From the NCBI RefSeq assembly GCF_000495435.3, contig NZ_AXUN02000046.1, forward strand, positions 62,001 through 126,000: DNA of 64,000 nt. The letters run 5' to 3'. The DNA comes from Youngiibacter fragilis 232.1 (GTDB lineage: Bacteria; Bacillota; Clostridia; Clostridiales; Clostridiaceae). Numbering within the stretch: the first letter of the stretch is position 1; the number at the start of each line of letters is the position of its first letter. Positions 53,446-62,209 of this stretch are shown in pieces. The notes under the pieces were generated by a model. That model ran no database searches, was not told where the DNA came from, and was given only the letters and a program-made list of their open reading frames with translations. The translations under genes were made by a program, and so were the position numbers.

Positions 53446-53979
53446 TTAACCTTCTGCTGCTTCCTCACCGACAGCAATATCCTCCCTTGGAGGTGCAACC
53501 TTCAACAGCGGTGTCTTCGGAGTCTTGTCCAGCTCCTCGGTAAGCATGTTGAAGTTATCCATCTGGTCCTCCATGAACTGCCTTACCCGCCTTCTGTAGC
53601 TAGCGAACTCCTGCCTGTACTTCTCGTATTCCCTCTTAAGAAGCTCAACATCATCAGCTGCCTTGTCGAGGATCATGTTGGCCCTTTCATTCGCTCCCCT
53701 TATGATCGCCTCTGCCTCGATTGTTGCCTGCTGCTTCGTTGAGTCTGCAGTGTTCTGTGCTAGTATCAGTGTGCTTTGGATAGTGTTTTCAATGGATGCA
53801 TAATGGTTTACCTTCTCATTGAAGCCGTCTATCTTTTCCTTAAGGTTCGCATTCTCCCTGTATAGAGCTTCGAAGTCTTCCACAATCTCATCAAGGAATT
53901 CATCAACCTCTTCAGTGCTGTAACCTCTCATGGTCCTCTTGAACTCTTTGTTCGTAATGTCTATCGGTGTTATCTTCAT
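53446..53979 (-). CDS. divIVA: Cell-division initiation protein DivIVA
   Basis: DivIVA binds negatively curved membrane at septa and poles and recruits division and cell-wall proteins. The 177-residue protein has the N-terminal membrane-binding motif (KITPIDITNKEFKRTMRGYS, with EVDEFLDEI following) and a long coiled coil (about 25-155). It follows ylmH after nine bases and is the last gene before a terminator. Confidence 0.97.
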   Translation of the reverse strand: MKITPIDITNKEFKRTMRGYSTEEVDEFLDEIVEDFEALYRENANLKEKIDGFNEKVNHYASIENTIQSTLILAQNTADSTKQQATIEAEAIIRGANERANMILDKAADDVELLKREYEKYRQEFASYRRRVRQFMEDQMDNFNMLTEELDKTPKTPLLKVAPPREDIAVGEEAAEG

Positions 53980-53988
53980 GAACGCCTC

Positions 53989-54747
53989 CTATACGAATCT
54001 GAAATACTTTATCCTGAGGTTCCCTTTCTGGGTCTCCCCGGAAATCAGACCCATCTTGAATTTTCCCTTGCCTCTGATAGTAATGGTATCACCTTCCCTT
54101 ATCTCGCAGGCCTTCCCCTTCTCCTCAGAATAGTTGAGCAGGACCTGTCCCCTTGAGATGAACTCCAGGGCTTTCGACCTCGAGGTGCCTAGAAGCATGG
54201 CAACGACCCCGTCAAGCCTTAAGGAAGCGACTATTCCAGACTTTTCCTCCATCTTTGGCGATATCAGGGAATCAGCTGAAAGAAGTGGTTCCCAGGTTGA
54301 ACTTATGGCGCACCTGCCTGCAGAAATAAGTCCTTTTGAAAGGAAATCGGCATTATCCCTCAGGACCACAGCATATCCAATGCCATCCTGCACAAAGACA
54401 TCGCCAATGCGGTCCCTTGAAATGCCAAGAGCCATGATTGCCCCAAGGTAGTCGCGGTGCTCTGGTGGCTTGTCAAATGCAGACGGCTCCATCCTGATAA
54501 GAGCCAGGCAATCCCCGACTTCATCAGTCGAGCATATGAGCCTTCTCTCCATGTTTTCTGAAGGATGAAGAACGAAGCTCCTGTAATCCTTCATCCTTAT
54601 CACCCTGGTCCAGATGTTCGGAGTAAGGAACTCATCAGTGTGGTCGAACCACCCAGCATCCCTCATCCTCTCGAGGAACTCATGGAGCTTGGCAAGCCTG
54701 TAGTTGTCCTCATCCGGAAATGCCGCCAGGAAGCTCTGCCTGTCCAT
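53989..54747 (-). CDS. ylmH: YlmH-family RNA-binding (S4 domain) protein
   Basis: The 252-residue protein has an N-terminal YlmH domain and a C-terminal S4 RNA-binding domain (about 178-245: SLRLDGVVAMLLGTSRSKAL, QVLLNYSEEKG). In Bacillus the family has been implicated in ribosome quality control tailing. It starts directly at the sepF stop; ylmG, usually between sepF and ylmH, is absent. Confidence 0.94.
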   Translation of the reverse strand: MDRQSFLAAFPDEDNYRLAKLHEFLERMRDAGWFDHTDEFLTPNIWTRVIRMKDYRSFVLHPSENMERRLICSTDEVGDCLALIRMEPSAFDKPPEHRDYLGAIMALGISRDRIGDVFVQDGIGYAVVLRDNADFLSKGLISAGRCAISSTWEPLLSADSLISPKMEEKSGIVASLRLDGVVAMLLGTSRSKALEFISRGQVLLNYSEEKGKACEIREGDTITIRGKGKFKMGLISGETQKGNLRIKYFRFV

Positions 54748-55206
54748 CTATCTCCAGTTCAGGAAGCTCTTGGTTGCTGTCTCTGCCTTGATTTCCTTCA
54801 TCACTTCGATACCGCTGGGTGAAAGCACATATACACCGCTCTCAACTTCCTGGAGGTCACCAGCCATAGCATAGGTAGCTCCTGCCATGAAATCAAGGAG
54901 CCTCTGCGCCACCTTTGGTTCAAGGCCTGTAGTATTGACTACGACAATCATCTTGGCCTTAAGGTTGTCGCATATCTGAGGTGCTTCATCGAAGGTTGTA
55001 GGCTTGATTATTGTAAGCTTGGTACCTGAGTTCCCATGTATCGGAACAACCTTGTTAACTTGCTGAACCTCTCTCCTCCTGGACAATACCGACACAGGAG
55101 CTTCCTCGTATTCATCTTCCTTCTCTGCTTCTTCCTCGAACTCATCATAGATGTCCTCGTCTTCCATACCTATCATTGATTTGATCGATGTCATGAATTT
55201 ACCCAT
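54748..55206 (-). CDS. sepF: Cell division protein SepF
   Basis: SepF bundles FtsZ filaments and tethers them to the membrane. The 152-residue protein has a short N-terminal amphipathic helix (MGKFMTSIKSMIGME), an acidic linker (about 18-40) and the C-terminal FtsZ-binding domain (about 55-145, with VVNTTGLEPKVAQRLLDFMAG). ATG at 55206 has GGGGAGG upstream; it overlaps yggS by 8 bases. Confidence 0.97.
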   Translation of the reverse strand: MGKFMTSIKSMIGMEDEDIYDEFEEEAEKEDEYEEAPVSVLSRRREVQQVNKVVPIHGNSGTKLTIIKPTTFDEAPQICDNLKAKMIVVVNTTGLEPKVAQRLLDFMAGATYAMAGDLQEVESGVYVLSPSGIEVMKEIKAETATKSFLNWR

Positions 55207-55885
55207 TCTTATTTCCTCCCCTGTTTTTATCTCGTTCGCCAAAAATTCCTTCACCGACTCTGACCAGTGTGGAGCCCTCCTCCATGGCTGTGACATAATC
55301 ATTTGTCATACCCATGCTAAGTATCTCCATCCTGAAGTTCTCCGACTCTTTCCTTTTCAAATCATCAAAGGTCTGCTTCATCCTTCTGAAATATTCACGG
55401 TTTTCTTCCGTGGTACCTCTGGGGATTATTGCCATAAGTCCTCTTATCCTTATATGTGCCAAACTCCTTGCGAGTTCTGCAAGGTCATCAAGCCCTTCCG
55501 GCAGGACGCCTGATTTTGACTCCTCACATCCTATGTTGATCTCTATCAGACAATCCGTCACCATATCCTTTTTCGCGGATTCCTTTTCAATCGCCAAAGC
55601 AAGCTCCGGGCGGTCCAGAGAATGTATCAGATATGCCTCGCCAACTACCTTTCTGACCTTGTTGGTCTGCAGCGACCCGATAAGGTGCCACCTCACATCA
55701 TCCGGTAGCATCGGCTTTTTCTCCAGCATCTCCTGCACCCGGTTTTCGCCGAAATCCCTTATCCCTGTGTCATATGCGGTCTTTGCCTCCTGTGCTGTAC
55801 GGGTCTTGGATACCGCCACAAGAGTGACACCTTCCCTGAGGCAGGCTCTGACCCTTCCGATATTTTCAATTATGTCCTGTTCCAA
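55199..55885 (-). CDS. yggS: PLP homeostasis protein (YggS/YlmE)
   Basis: The 228-residue single-domain PLP-binding protein (alanine-racemase N-fold) controls pyridoxal phosphate levels. It has VAVSKTRTAQEA with the PLP lysine (about Lys28), DFGENRVQEM, and WHLIGSLQTNK. It precedes sepF; only 11 bases separate it from the upstream DUF881 gene, where ftsZ and spoIIGA-sigE-sigG lie in many Clostridia. Confidence 0.96.
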   Translation of the reverse strand: MEQDIIENIGRVRACLREGVTLVAVSKTRTAQEAKTAYDTGIRDFGENRVQEMLEKKPMLPDDVRWHLIGSLQTNKVRKVVGEAYLIHSLDRPELALAIEKESAKKDMVTDCLIEINIGCEESKSGVLPEGLDDLAELARSLAHIRIRGLMAIIPRGTTEENREYFRRMKQTFDDLKRKESENFRMEILSMGMTNDYVTAMEEGSTLVRVGEGIFGERDKNRGGNKNG

Positions 55886-55896
55886 GAATCCACCTC

Positions 55897-56628
55897 CTAC
55901 CCCTTAGGCTCAGCAAATTTCATATGTAAAGGTACCTTGAAGCCGTCTGTGCCTTCGATGGTTATGCTTTCGCTTTCAGTTACCTCTACCTTTACGCCCC
56001 TGTACCCTATCATCCTTACGAACCCGTAATCTGATGCCAGGTATGACCTGAGCTTATCAGTATCTCCGATCACTTCAATAACAAATGGTGCAGGAAGCTT
56101 TTCACCGTTGATCGTTATGAATGCCCAGCTGCAGTATACCTCGGAAGTCTCAAGGATCCTCTCTCCATTTATGGCTATGGCCTCCGCGCCGGAATTCCTT
56201 AGTTCATTTATTATCTTCAGCATGTCTGTGTTGTGGATGGTCCTGAGATAATTGATGACTTCATTCTTTTCATCCCCTGATGTCATCTCACCATCCTGCA
56301 TCGTAATTACAATTCCGCTTCCCGTGACCTTCATCGATCCCGCTAATGCCTTATTCCTTATAAGTTCTCTCTCTATCTCAGCTATGGAGATCTCCTCATT
56401 CCTCAGTGCTTCCCTGTAGGTGTCAAGCTTTTCCCTGATCTGAACATTTTCCTCTTCAAGCCTTTTCACATCGCTTAGAAGCTTGAGTCTATGGTCATTC
56501 TTGTCCTTGAATTCGGCTGTCGTAAGTATGCTGTCCATTGACCCCTGTGAGACCTTGAAAAGCAGCACTGTTATCACTCCGAGAATTACCATTATCATGA
56601 ATATCATGACCTTGTGTCTAGCCTTCAT
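55897..56628 (-). CDS. DUF881 family membrane protein (downstream copy)
   Basis: The 243-residue protein has a cytoplasmic N-tail, one membrane segment (about 6-26), a coiled-coil (about 45-85) and a C-terminal extracytoplasmic DUF881 domain with SGIVITMQDGE and AEAIAINGERIL, like its paralogue upstream. The family sits beside sbp and ftsQ in Firmicutes and is presumed part of the divisome periphery; function unknown. ATG at 56628 overlaps sbp by 11 bases. Confidence 0.9.
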   Translation of the reverse strand: MKARHKVMIFMIMVILGVITVLLFKVSQGSMDSILTTAEFKDKNDHRLKLLSDVKRLEEENVQIREKLDTYREALRNEEISIAEIERELIRNKALAGSMKVTGSGIVITMQDGEMTSGDEKNEVINYLRTIHNTDMLKIINELRNSGAEAIAINGERILETSEVYCSWAFITINGEKLPAPFVIEVIGDTDKLRSYLASDYGFVRMIGYRGVKVEVTESESITIEGTDGFKVPLHMKFAEPKG

Positions 56629-56974
56629 CTGAATCTTCCTTCTTCGAGAGCTTCTCAAACAGAAGCCTTCTGATCACTGCGAAGTTATTGAAGATCCTGC
56701 CTCCGAACACAAGTACCGCAGCAAGGTACATTGGTATCCCAAGCTTGTCTCCGAGATATGTCAGCGCGACTGCTATGAGTGCGTTCCCGAAGAAACCTGA
56801 TATGAATATGTTGGGTTCGAAGGTCTTCGCAAGGGTTGACTTCACCGCTCCAAACACTGAATCCAGGGCTGCAAGTATCGCCACTGAGAGATATGTGGCG
56901 AAAACATCCGGAATGCGTATCTCGAGTATAAATCCCAGTGCAATTCCTACAATAAGTCCAATAAGCGCTATCAT
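56618..56974 (-). CDS. sbp: Small basic protein Sbp (DUF1290)
   Basis: A 118-residue, very hydrophobic protein with about three membrane segments (3-20, 25-42, 56-100 with IRRLLF after) and a charged C-terminal tail. It matches DUF1290, the sbp gene between ftsQ and ftsZ in Bacillus. Role unknown. It lies between two DUF881 genes, overlapping the upstream one by 4 bases and the downstream one by 11. Confidence 0.9.
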   Translation of the reverse strand: MIALIGLIVGIALGFILEIRIPDVFATYLSVAILAALDSVFGAVKSTLAKTFEPNIFISGFFGNALIAVALTYLGDKLGIPMYLAAVLVFGGRIFNNFAVIRRLLFEKLSKKEDSDEG

Positions 56975-57693
56975 TTCGGGTCCTCCGCGGGCTTCGCAAA
57001 TCTCGTTCCAAATGTCTTTCCGTACTTTGGTATGAACACTTCGTCGGATGGCTCAAACCTGATGTCATAATATACCAGAGCCTGGAAGTCCAGGGCTCCG
57101 CTGAACGTAAGTGCGCCCATCAGCTTGTCTTTGTCTCCTATTGCCTTGATCTGTATGGGATCTGACGGGGAAACCTTCTCATCGTTGACAAGTATGAAGC
57201 TGTTCCCTGAACTCGTCTTGATCCCGGACTGTGTAGTCAGTCTCTTGTCATTTATGCTGACTGCCTCAGCACCGGCAAACTTCAGCTCATTCACCACATA
57301 CACCAGTTCCACATCGGTGACGTATTGCGGCACCCCCTGACTCACAATGGGATTCGTCGGTGTCAGAGTGACGGTTACTCCAGGTCCTTCCACATCAACC
57401 AGCCCAAGCACTATCCTAGAGATGTCAAGCTGTTCCTTAAGCAGTTTGTTGGATGAGCTCGTTGAAGCCGCCATCTCCTCATATTCCTTAAGTTGCCTTG
57501 AAAGCTCTGTATTCTCCCCAAGAAGGGCATCCTTCTCCTTGTTGAGCTGTTCTATGGCTGAAAGCAGGTCAATGCTTCCAAGTGCCTTTTCACTCGATTT
57601 CTGGCCGCTCTGGAGCTTGTATTGATATACCAGCAGGAATCCCAGTATGGCACACACGACCGCAATTGCCATTTGGGCTTTGTATTTGTTCAT
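56971..57693 (-). CDS. DUF881 family membrane protein (upstream copy)
   Basis: The 240-residue protein has one N-terminal membrane segment (about 8-25), a coiled coil (about 40-85) and a DUF881 domain with PGVTVTLTPTNP, LKFAGAEAVSINDKRL and SFILVNDEKVSP. It is a divergent paralogue of the copy downstream. ATG at 57693 has AAAGGAG upstream; longer in-frame starts have no site. Part of the ftsQ-DUF881-sbp-DUF881 block. Confidence 0.9.
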   Translation of the reverse strand: MNKYKAQMAIAVVCAILGFLLVYQYKLQSGQKSSEKALGSIDLLSAIEQLNKEKDALLGENTELSRQLKEYEEMAASTSSSNKLLKEQLDISRIVLGLVDVEGPGVTVTLTPTNPIVSQGVPQYVTDVELVYVVNELKFAGAEAVSINDKRLTTQSGIKTSSGNSFILVNDEKVSPSDPIQIKAIGDKDKLMGALTFSGALDFQALVYYDIRFEPSDEVFIPKYGKTFGTRFAKPAEDPK

Positions 57694-57712
57694 TTTGACT
57701 CCTTTATAATTT

Positions 57713-58528
57713 TCAATCAGCAGGTGCTTCGGTATCTGTCCCCTCCGAATCCACTTCATCTTCAGTATCCTGCAGAGGTTCAATGAACACTACAGGTTTT
57801 TCAGGGTACGACAGGTCAATATATCCCTTCTTATCCTGGAGACTTCCGCCTTCAATGATATTGATTGCCTTGTTAAGCTTATCCCTGAGGCTGTCGTCGT
57901 AACCAAGAATGATATCAATTTCCTTGTAATGTGTCCTTATCTTCGCCATATCTGTCAGGTCGATTGTTTCAAGCATCGTATCGCTTATGTTCCTCTCCTG
58001 CAGGTATCTGAACTCCTTCACGAATATCCCTTTCCTGCTGTCTTCGCTGTAAAGCCTTTCACCAAGGGCTGGAACCTCTGTGGAATCGACAAGGAAGGTC
58101 ATCCCCTGAGAAGGATTCCCGCCAATTTCGAGGAGCGTGGAGTTCCTTTCAAGAAGGTAGGTGACTCCATCCTTCAGATAGCATATCTCAGCTTTTTTCT
58201 CCTGGATCTCTATGTCGATCTTACCCGGCAGTGTCCTTCTTGTTTCAATGCTTGAAAAATAAGGCTGCCTTGACAATATACCCAGAAGCATATCCATGTC
58301 AAACAGGAAAATATTCTGCCCCTTCAATGAATCGACTTCTACTGCAAATAGCTCCGAGGAGATCTTGGAGTTTCCGGTTACCTGTACCTCTGTCACGTCA
58401 AACATCGGTGAATTGGTAAGGAATGCCGCCGCGCCCGCAAGAAGCAGCATGATGATTATGATCATCCGTCTCCGACGCTTACGCCGCTTGCGTCTATTTA
58501 TCTTTTCCTGTATTTCTTCAAGTGACAT
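57713..58528 (-). CDS. ftsQ: Cell division protein FtsQ/DivIB
   Basis: The 271-residue bitopic membrane protein has a strongly basic cytoplasmic tail (about 10-21, KINRRKRRKRRRR), a membrane segment (about 22-38), a POTRA domain (about 44-112, FDVTEVQVTGNSKIS) and a FtsQ beta domain, with an acidic C-terminal tail. It links FtsL/DivIC to the septal synthase. It follows ftsW by 28 bases; murG is not between them. Confidence 0.94.
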   Translation of the reverse strand: MSLEEIQEKINRRKRRKRRRRMIIIIMLLLAGAAAFLTNSPMFDVTEVQVTGNSKISSELFAVEVDSLKGQNIFLFDMDMLLGILSRQPYFSSIETRRTLPGKIDIEIQEKKAEICYLKDGVTYLLERNSTLLEIGGNPSQGMTFLVDSTEVPALGERLYSEDSRKGIFVKEFRYLQERNISDTMLETIDLTDMAKIRTHYKEIDIILGYDDSLRDKLNKAINIIEGGSLQDKKGYIDLSYPEKPVVFIEPLQDTEDEVDSEGTDTEAPAD

Positions 58529-58556
58529 TGGCTCACACCCTTATTGCCTCAAGCGG

Positions 58557-59744
58557 CTACATCCTGCTTTTCCCGATTTTTCCATGCCTTGAAATGTTGA
58601 GTAGTATTCCTGCAGCCGTGAGGTTCAGTATAAGCGAGGTCCCTCCGGCGCTTATGAAAGGGAGCGTAACTCCTGTTACAGGGAAAGCCCCGATCACAAC
58701 AGCGATATTGATCATCGACTGCAGCGCAAGGACAACTGTTATACCGGAAGCCATAAGGAATCCCAGCCTGTCTTTTGCATTCAGGGCTATCCTGATACCC
58801 CTGAATATCAGAAGCGCTATCAGAGCCAGCAGGACCAGCGCCCCTATGAGTCCCAGCTCCTCGGCTACAACTGCGAATATGAAGTCATTATGGGCTTCAG
58901 GTATCCAGTACGCCTTGAGCCTTGACATCGAGAGTCCTCTTCCGAAAAGCCCTCCGCTTGCAAGGGCAAACAATGACTGCACCAGCTGATGCCCGTCTCC
59001 TGTAGGGTCAGCGAACGGATCAAGGAAGCTTGTGAACCTCCTCATCCTGTAGGGTACTAGAAGCATTCCGGCAGCGAGGCCCCCTATTCCGAGCACCGCA
59101 GGGATCATAGCCTTCCACAGGGTGTACCCTGAAACTATTACCATGGTTGCGGCTGTCAGTCCTATGATGGCACCTATGCTCAGGTTGCTCTGTATCGTCA
59201 CAATAATACCTGAGACGATCCCTGCTGCAAGGAATGCCCTTATTATCTGCTTCCCCGGATGTCTTCTCCTGTCATCTGCATGCTTGAGTAGATTGGCTAG
59301 ATACAGGACAACAGCATACTTCGCAATTTCTGATGGCTGAAACGAGAAGAAGGGAAGATATATCCACCTCTGGGCATTGTTCCTTGCAGGAAACAGCACT
59401 ACCAGAAGGCAAAGCACTACAGAAACAAGGAACATGTACCACGTCCTCCTCCTGTTGTACATATGGTAATCCATATTGGACACTAGAAGCATCATCACAA
59501 TCCCTATGGCAGCGTACAGCCCCTGCTTCATGACATCCGAATACGAGCTGCCTCCATTGACTATGTTGTCATAGCTCGAAGCGCTGTATACCATTAGAAG
59601 CCCGAACACCACAAGGGCCGTCACTGCAGCAACCATGTAGAAGTCGGCCTCACAAAGTGAAGCGGCAGTCCTTGAAGCATGCTTTACCTCAGGGCTCCCA
59701 TTTCTATTCGAGAGTGTGACCTCTTTCCGCATCTTATGTTCCAT
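58557..59744 (-). CDS. ftsW: SEDS-family peptidoglycan polymerase FtsW/SpoVE
   Basis: Lipid II polymerase of the septum. The 395-residue protein has about 10 membrane segments and SEDS motifs: AQRWIYLPFFSFQPSEIAKY (the conserved PSE), PEAHNDFIFAVVAEELG and GVTLPFISAGGTSLI. ATG at 59744 has GGAGG upstream. Partner synthase pbp2 is in the same window. FtsW and SpoVE cannot be told apart here. Confidence 0.95.
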   Translation of the reverse strand: MEHKMRKEVTLSNRNGSPEVKHASRTAASLCEADFYMVAAVTALVVFGLLMVYSASSYDNIVNGGSSYSDVMKQGLYAAIGIVMMLLVSNMDYHMYNRRRTWYMFLVSVVLCLLVVLFPARNNAQRWIYLPFFSFQPSEIAKYAVVLYLANLLKHADDRRRHPGKQIIRAFLAAGIVSGIIVTIQSNLSIGAIIGLTAATMVIVSGYTLWKAMIPAVLGIGGLAAGMLLVPYRMRRFTSFLDPFADPTGDGHQLVQSLFALASGGLFGRGLSMSRLKAYWIPEAHNDFIFAVVAEELGLIGALVLLALIALLIFRGIRIALNAKDRLGFLMASGITVVLALQSMINIAVVIGAFPVTGVTLPFISAGGTSLILNLTAAGILLNISRHGKIGKSRM

Positions 59745-59752
59745 AGTTCCTC

Positions 59753-60706
59753 CTATGCCAGGATGTAGGCTGCTACAGCTGCGACGACTGTTATTGCCGT
59801 GAATACAGCCACCACTTTTTTCTCTTTCCACCCAAGCTTCTCGAAATGATGGTGCAGGGGCGCCATCCTGAAGAAACGCTTTCCTGTCCTCTTGAAATAA
59901 ATCACCTGTATCGCAACTGAAAGTGTCTCTACTACATATATTATTCCAACAAGTATCAGGATAAGCTCATGACCTGTGAAAATCGCAAGTATTCCGACCG
60001 CACCTCCGAGAGCCAGGGATCCTGTATCTCCCATGAAAACCCTGGCGGGGTATCTGTTGAAGTTCAGGAATCCAAGGAGCCCTCCCGTAAGGCAGGCCCC
60101 GAAAAGGATTGCATCATCCATTCCCGTCCTGTAGCCTGTTGCCATGTAGAACAATATAACAACTATTGTCACTGAGCTTGACAATCCATCTATTCCATCA
60201 GTAAGGTTGACTGCATTGGTCACTGAAGCGAACAGGAGAACAACAAATGGAATGAAAAACACCCCTATGTCTATTCCAGTTCCTGAAAATGGGATTCGGA
60301 TATCAGTCCTTCCTCCGGAAAGTCCGTCATATATAAGGGCAACAATTATTCCAGATCCTATGAGAAGGCCCATCTTCTGCTTTGCAGACAATCCGTCTGA
60401 AGACTTCTTCTTGATCTTCAGATAATCATCTGCGAAGCCAATGCCTCCGAAAAGAAGCATTGTAATGACTATCAGCATCACGTCGGGATCGAAGGATGAT
60501 GCAGCCAAAGCTGCTATTGAAGCTGATGCAAGGAACATGATCCCGCCCATTGAAGGTATGCCCTGTTTCACAAGGTGGCTCTCAGGTCCGTCAGACCTGA
60601 CATTCTGTCCGAATTTCAGTTCTCTAAGCTTCTTTATCAAAAATGGACCGGTAAGCAGCGTGAGTGTAAGGGCTGCCGTAAATCCTAACAGGTATCTAAG
60701 CATCAT
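59753..60706 (-). CDS. mraY: Phospho-N-acetylmuramoyl-pentapeptide transferase MraY
   Basis: First membrane step, forming lipid I. The 317-residue protein has about 10 membrane segments, the Mg-binding DDYLKIKKK (about 93-101), NLTDGIDGL, and NFNRYPARVFMGDTGSLALG. It starts at an ATGA overlap with murF (ATG 60706, or 60703). murD, usually between mraY and ftsW, is missing. Confidence 0.97.
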   Translation of the reverse strand: MMLRYLLGFTAALTLTLLTGPFLIKKLRELKFGQNVRSDGPESHLVKQGIPSMGGIMFLASASIAALAASSFDPDVMLIVITMLLFGGIGFADDYLKIKKKSSDGLSAKQKMGLLIGSGIIVALIYDGLSGGRTDIRIPFSGTGIDIGVFFIPFVVLLFASVTNAVNLTDGIDGLSSSVTIVVILFYMATGYRTGMDDAILFGACLTGGLLGFLNFNRYPARVFMGDTGSLALGGAVGILAIFTGHELILILVGIIYVVETLSVAIQVIYFKRTGKRFFRMAPLHHHFEKLGWKEKKVVAVFTAITVVAAVAAYILA

Positions 60707-62043
60707 TTTCCTCCAAACTCTTCAAGTACAGGCAGAAACCTCTCGAAGTTCATCCCTCTCGAAGCCTTGAGAAGTATAATGTCTGATTCCTCAAGAAGAC
60801 CATTCAAGACCGCTCTGGCTCCCTCAAATGTTGCGAAACCATGGAAGCCCTCATCGCCGAATCCCTCCCTGAACTCCTTCTCGTATTCACCTACAGCTAT
60901 CAGGCTCTTCACACCCTTATCATGGGCATACCTGCCCACTCGCCTGTGTGACTCACCTGACTCCTGGCCCAGTTCCTTCATGGTACCAAGTATAGCCACT
61001 TTCCTGCCTTTGAATGATGCTAGGTAGTCGATGCCTGCCTTCATCGAATCAGGACTTGCATTGTAACAGTCATTGATCACTGTCAGTGATCTCAGCCTTA
61101 CAAGGTCCATCCTCATGGAACTTTTCATGACATCCACAAACCTCAGTTCCTCATCTGTTATGCCAAGTTCCCTGGCAACAATGTAGCAAAGCACAGCATT
61201 CTGGATATTGTGCCTTCCGGGTATCCCTACCTCTATGACATCCTTGCCGTTGACTGTGAAGGATACGTGGTCAGGAGCGAGCTCCCTGATTTTGGCCAGG
61301 ACATCTCCCCTTGATATTCCGCCTCTCACAATTCTATAGGGTTTTTCCTTTACACTTCCCAGGTATTCATCGTCCCCGTTCAGTACCAGAAGCGAATTCT
61401 GGGTAAAGAAATCAGTTATCTCCATCTTGGCCTTCAGGATGTTCTCCTGTGATCCAAGGGCTTCCATGTGACTGAGCCCGATATTTGTTATGACTGCAAT
61501 GTCCGGATTTGCCACACGGGCAAGGTTGTGTATCTCAAGCGGTGCGCTCATGCCCATTTCCAGAATCGCATAGTCATAGGTCTCATCCAGCGAGAATATC
61601 ATGAGCGGCAGTCCTATCTCATTGTTGAAATTGCCTGTTGTCTTGAATACCTTGTACTTCTTCGAGAGCATTCCATGGAGTATGTCCTTCGTGGATGTCT
61701 TTCCGGTGGATCCTGTTATTCCTATCACCTTTACCCTGAGGCTTCTCCTGTAATAGAAGGACAGGTCGAGTATTGCCCTGTAGGTGGAAGAGACCTTTAT
61801 TACTGCACAGCCTTCAGGTACGGATTCAGGCTCACGTTCGACAACGCAGACAGTCGCACCTTTTGAGAAGGCTTCACCGTAAAGGTCATTGCCATCTACC
61901 CTTTCACCCTTGAACCCAATGTAGAGTGTTCCTTCCTGGACCTTCCTTGTATCAATGCATACTCCGCTGAATTCTGCATCCAGGCTGCCATACAGGGTAC
62001 CCCCCAGCTTGTCTGTAATTTCTCTGACGCTGATGTTCCTCAT
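60703..62043 (-). CDS. murF: UDP-MurNAc-tripeptide--D-alanyl-D-alanine ligase MurF
   Basis: Adds D-Ala-D-Ala to the UDP-MurNAc tripeptide. The 446-residue protein has the N-terminal UDP-binding domain, the ATP motif VIGITGSTGKTSTKDIL (about 106-122), ILEMGMSAPLEI and the C-terminal ligase domain with DCYNASPDSMKAG. ATG at 62043 has AGAGGTGG upstream. It has its own promoter; murE is not next to it. Confidence 0.97.
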   Translation of the reverse strand: MRNISVREITDKLGGTLYGSLDAEFSGVCIDTRKVQEGTLYIGFKGERVDGNDLYGEAFSKGATVCVVEREPESVPEGCAVIKVSSTYRAILDLSFYYRRSLRVKVIGITGSTGKTSTKDILHGMLSKKYKVFKTTGNFNNEIGLPLMIFSLDETYDYAILEMGMSAPLEIHNLARVANPDIAVITNIGLSHMEALGSQENILKAKMEITDFFTQNSLLVLNGDDEYLGSVKEKPYRIVRGGISRGDVLAKIRELAPDHVSFTVNGKDVIEVGIPGRHNIQNAVLCYIVARELGITDEELRFVDVMKSSMRMDLVRLRSLTVINDCYNASPDSMKAGIDYLASFKGRKVAILGTMKELGQESGESHRRVGRYAHDKGVKSLIAVGEYEKEFREGFGDEGFHGFATFEGARAVLNGLLEESDIILLKASRGMNFERFLPVLEEFGGK

Positions 62044-62112
62044 TATTCCACCTCTGATATATCCTAATATCGATGAATATATCCTTTCCCAATCACGTTT
62101 TTTCCACGTAAG

Positions 62113-62142
62113 ATTATACCACAAGAAAACTTTTGCAGACAA
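62113..62142 (-). promoter_or_regulatory. murF-mraY-ftsW promoter
   Basis: Minus strand -35 TTGTCT (62142-62137), 18-bp spacer, extended -10 TGGTATAAT (TATAAT 62118-62113), in the 165-bp gap after pbp2. Confidence 0.75.
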
Positions 62143-62177
62143 ATCCCATCAGGTCTTTGGCTGATTTATTACTATAG

Positions 62178-62203
62178 AAAAAAAGCATGCGATAATCACA
62201 TGC
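62178..62203 (-). terminator. pbp2 terminator
   Basis: Minus strand 5-bp stem GCATG / CATGC (arms 62203-62199 and 62189-62185) followed by seven T. Short stem but strong T tract; just past the pbp2 stop. Confidence 0.65.
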
Positions 62204-62209
62204 GATTTT

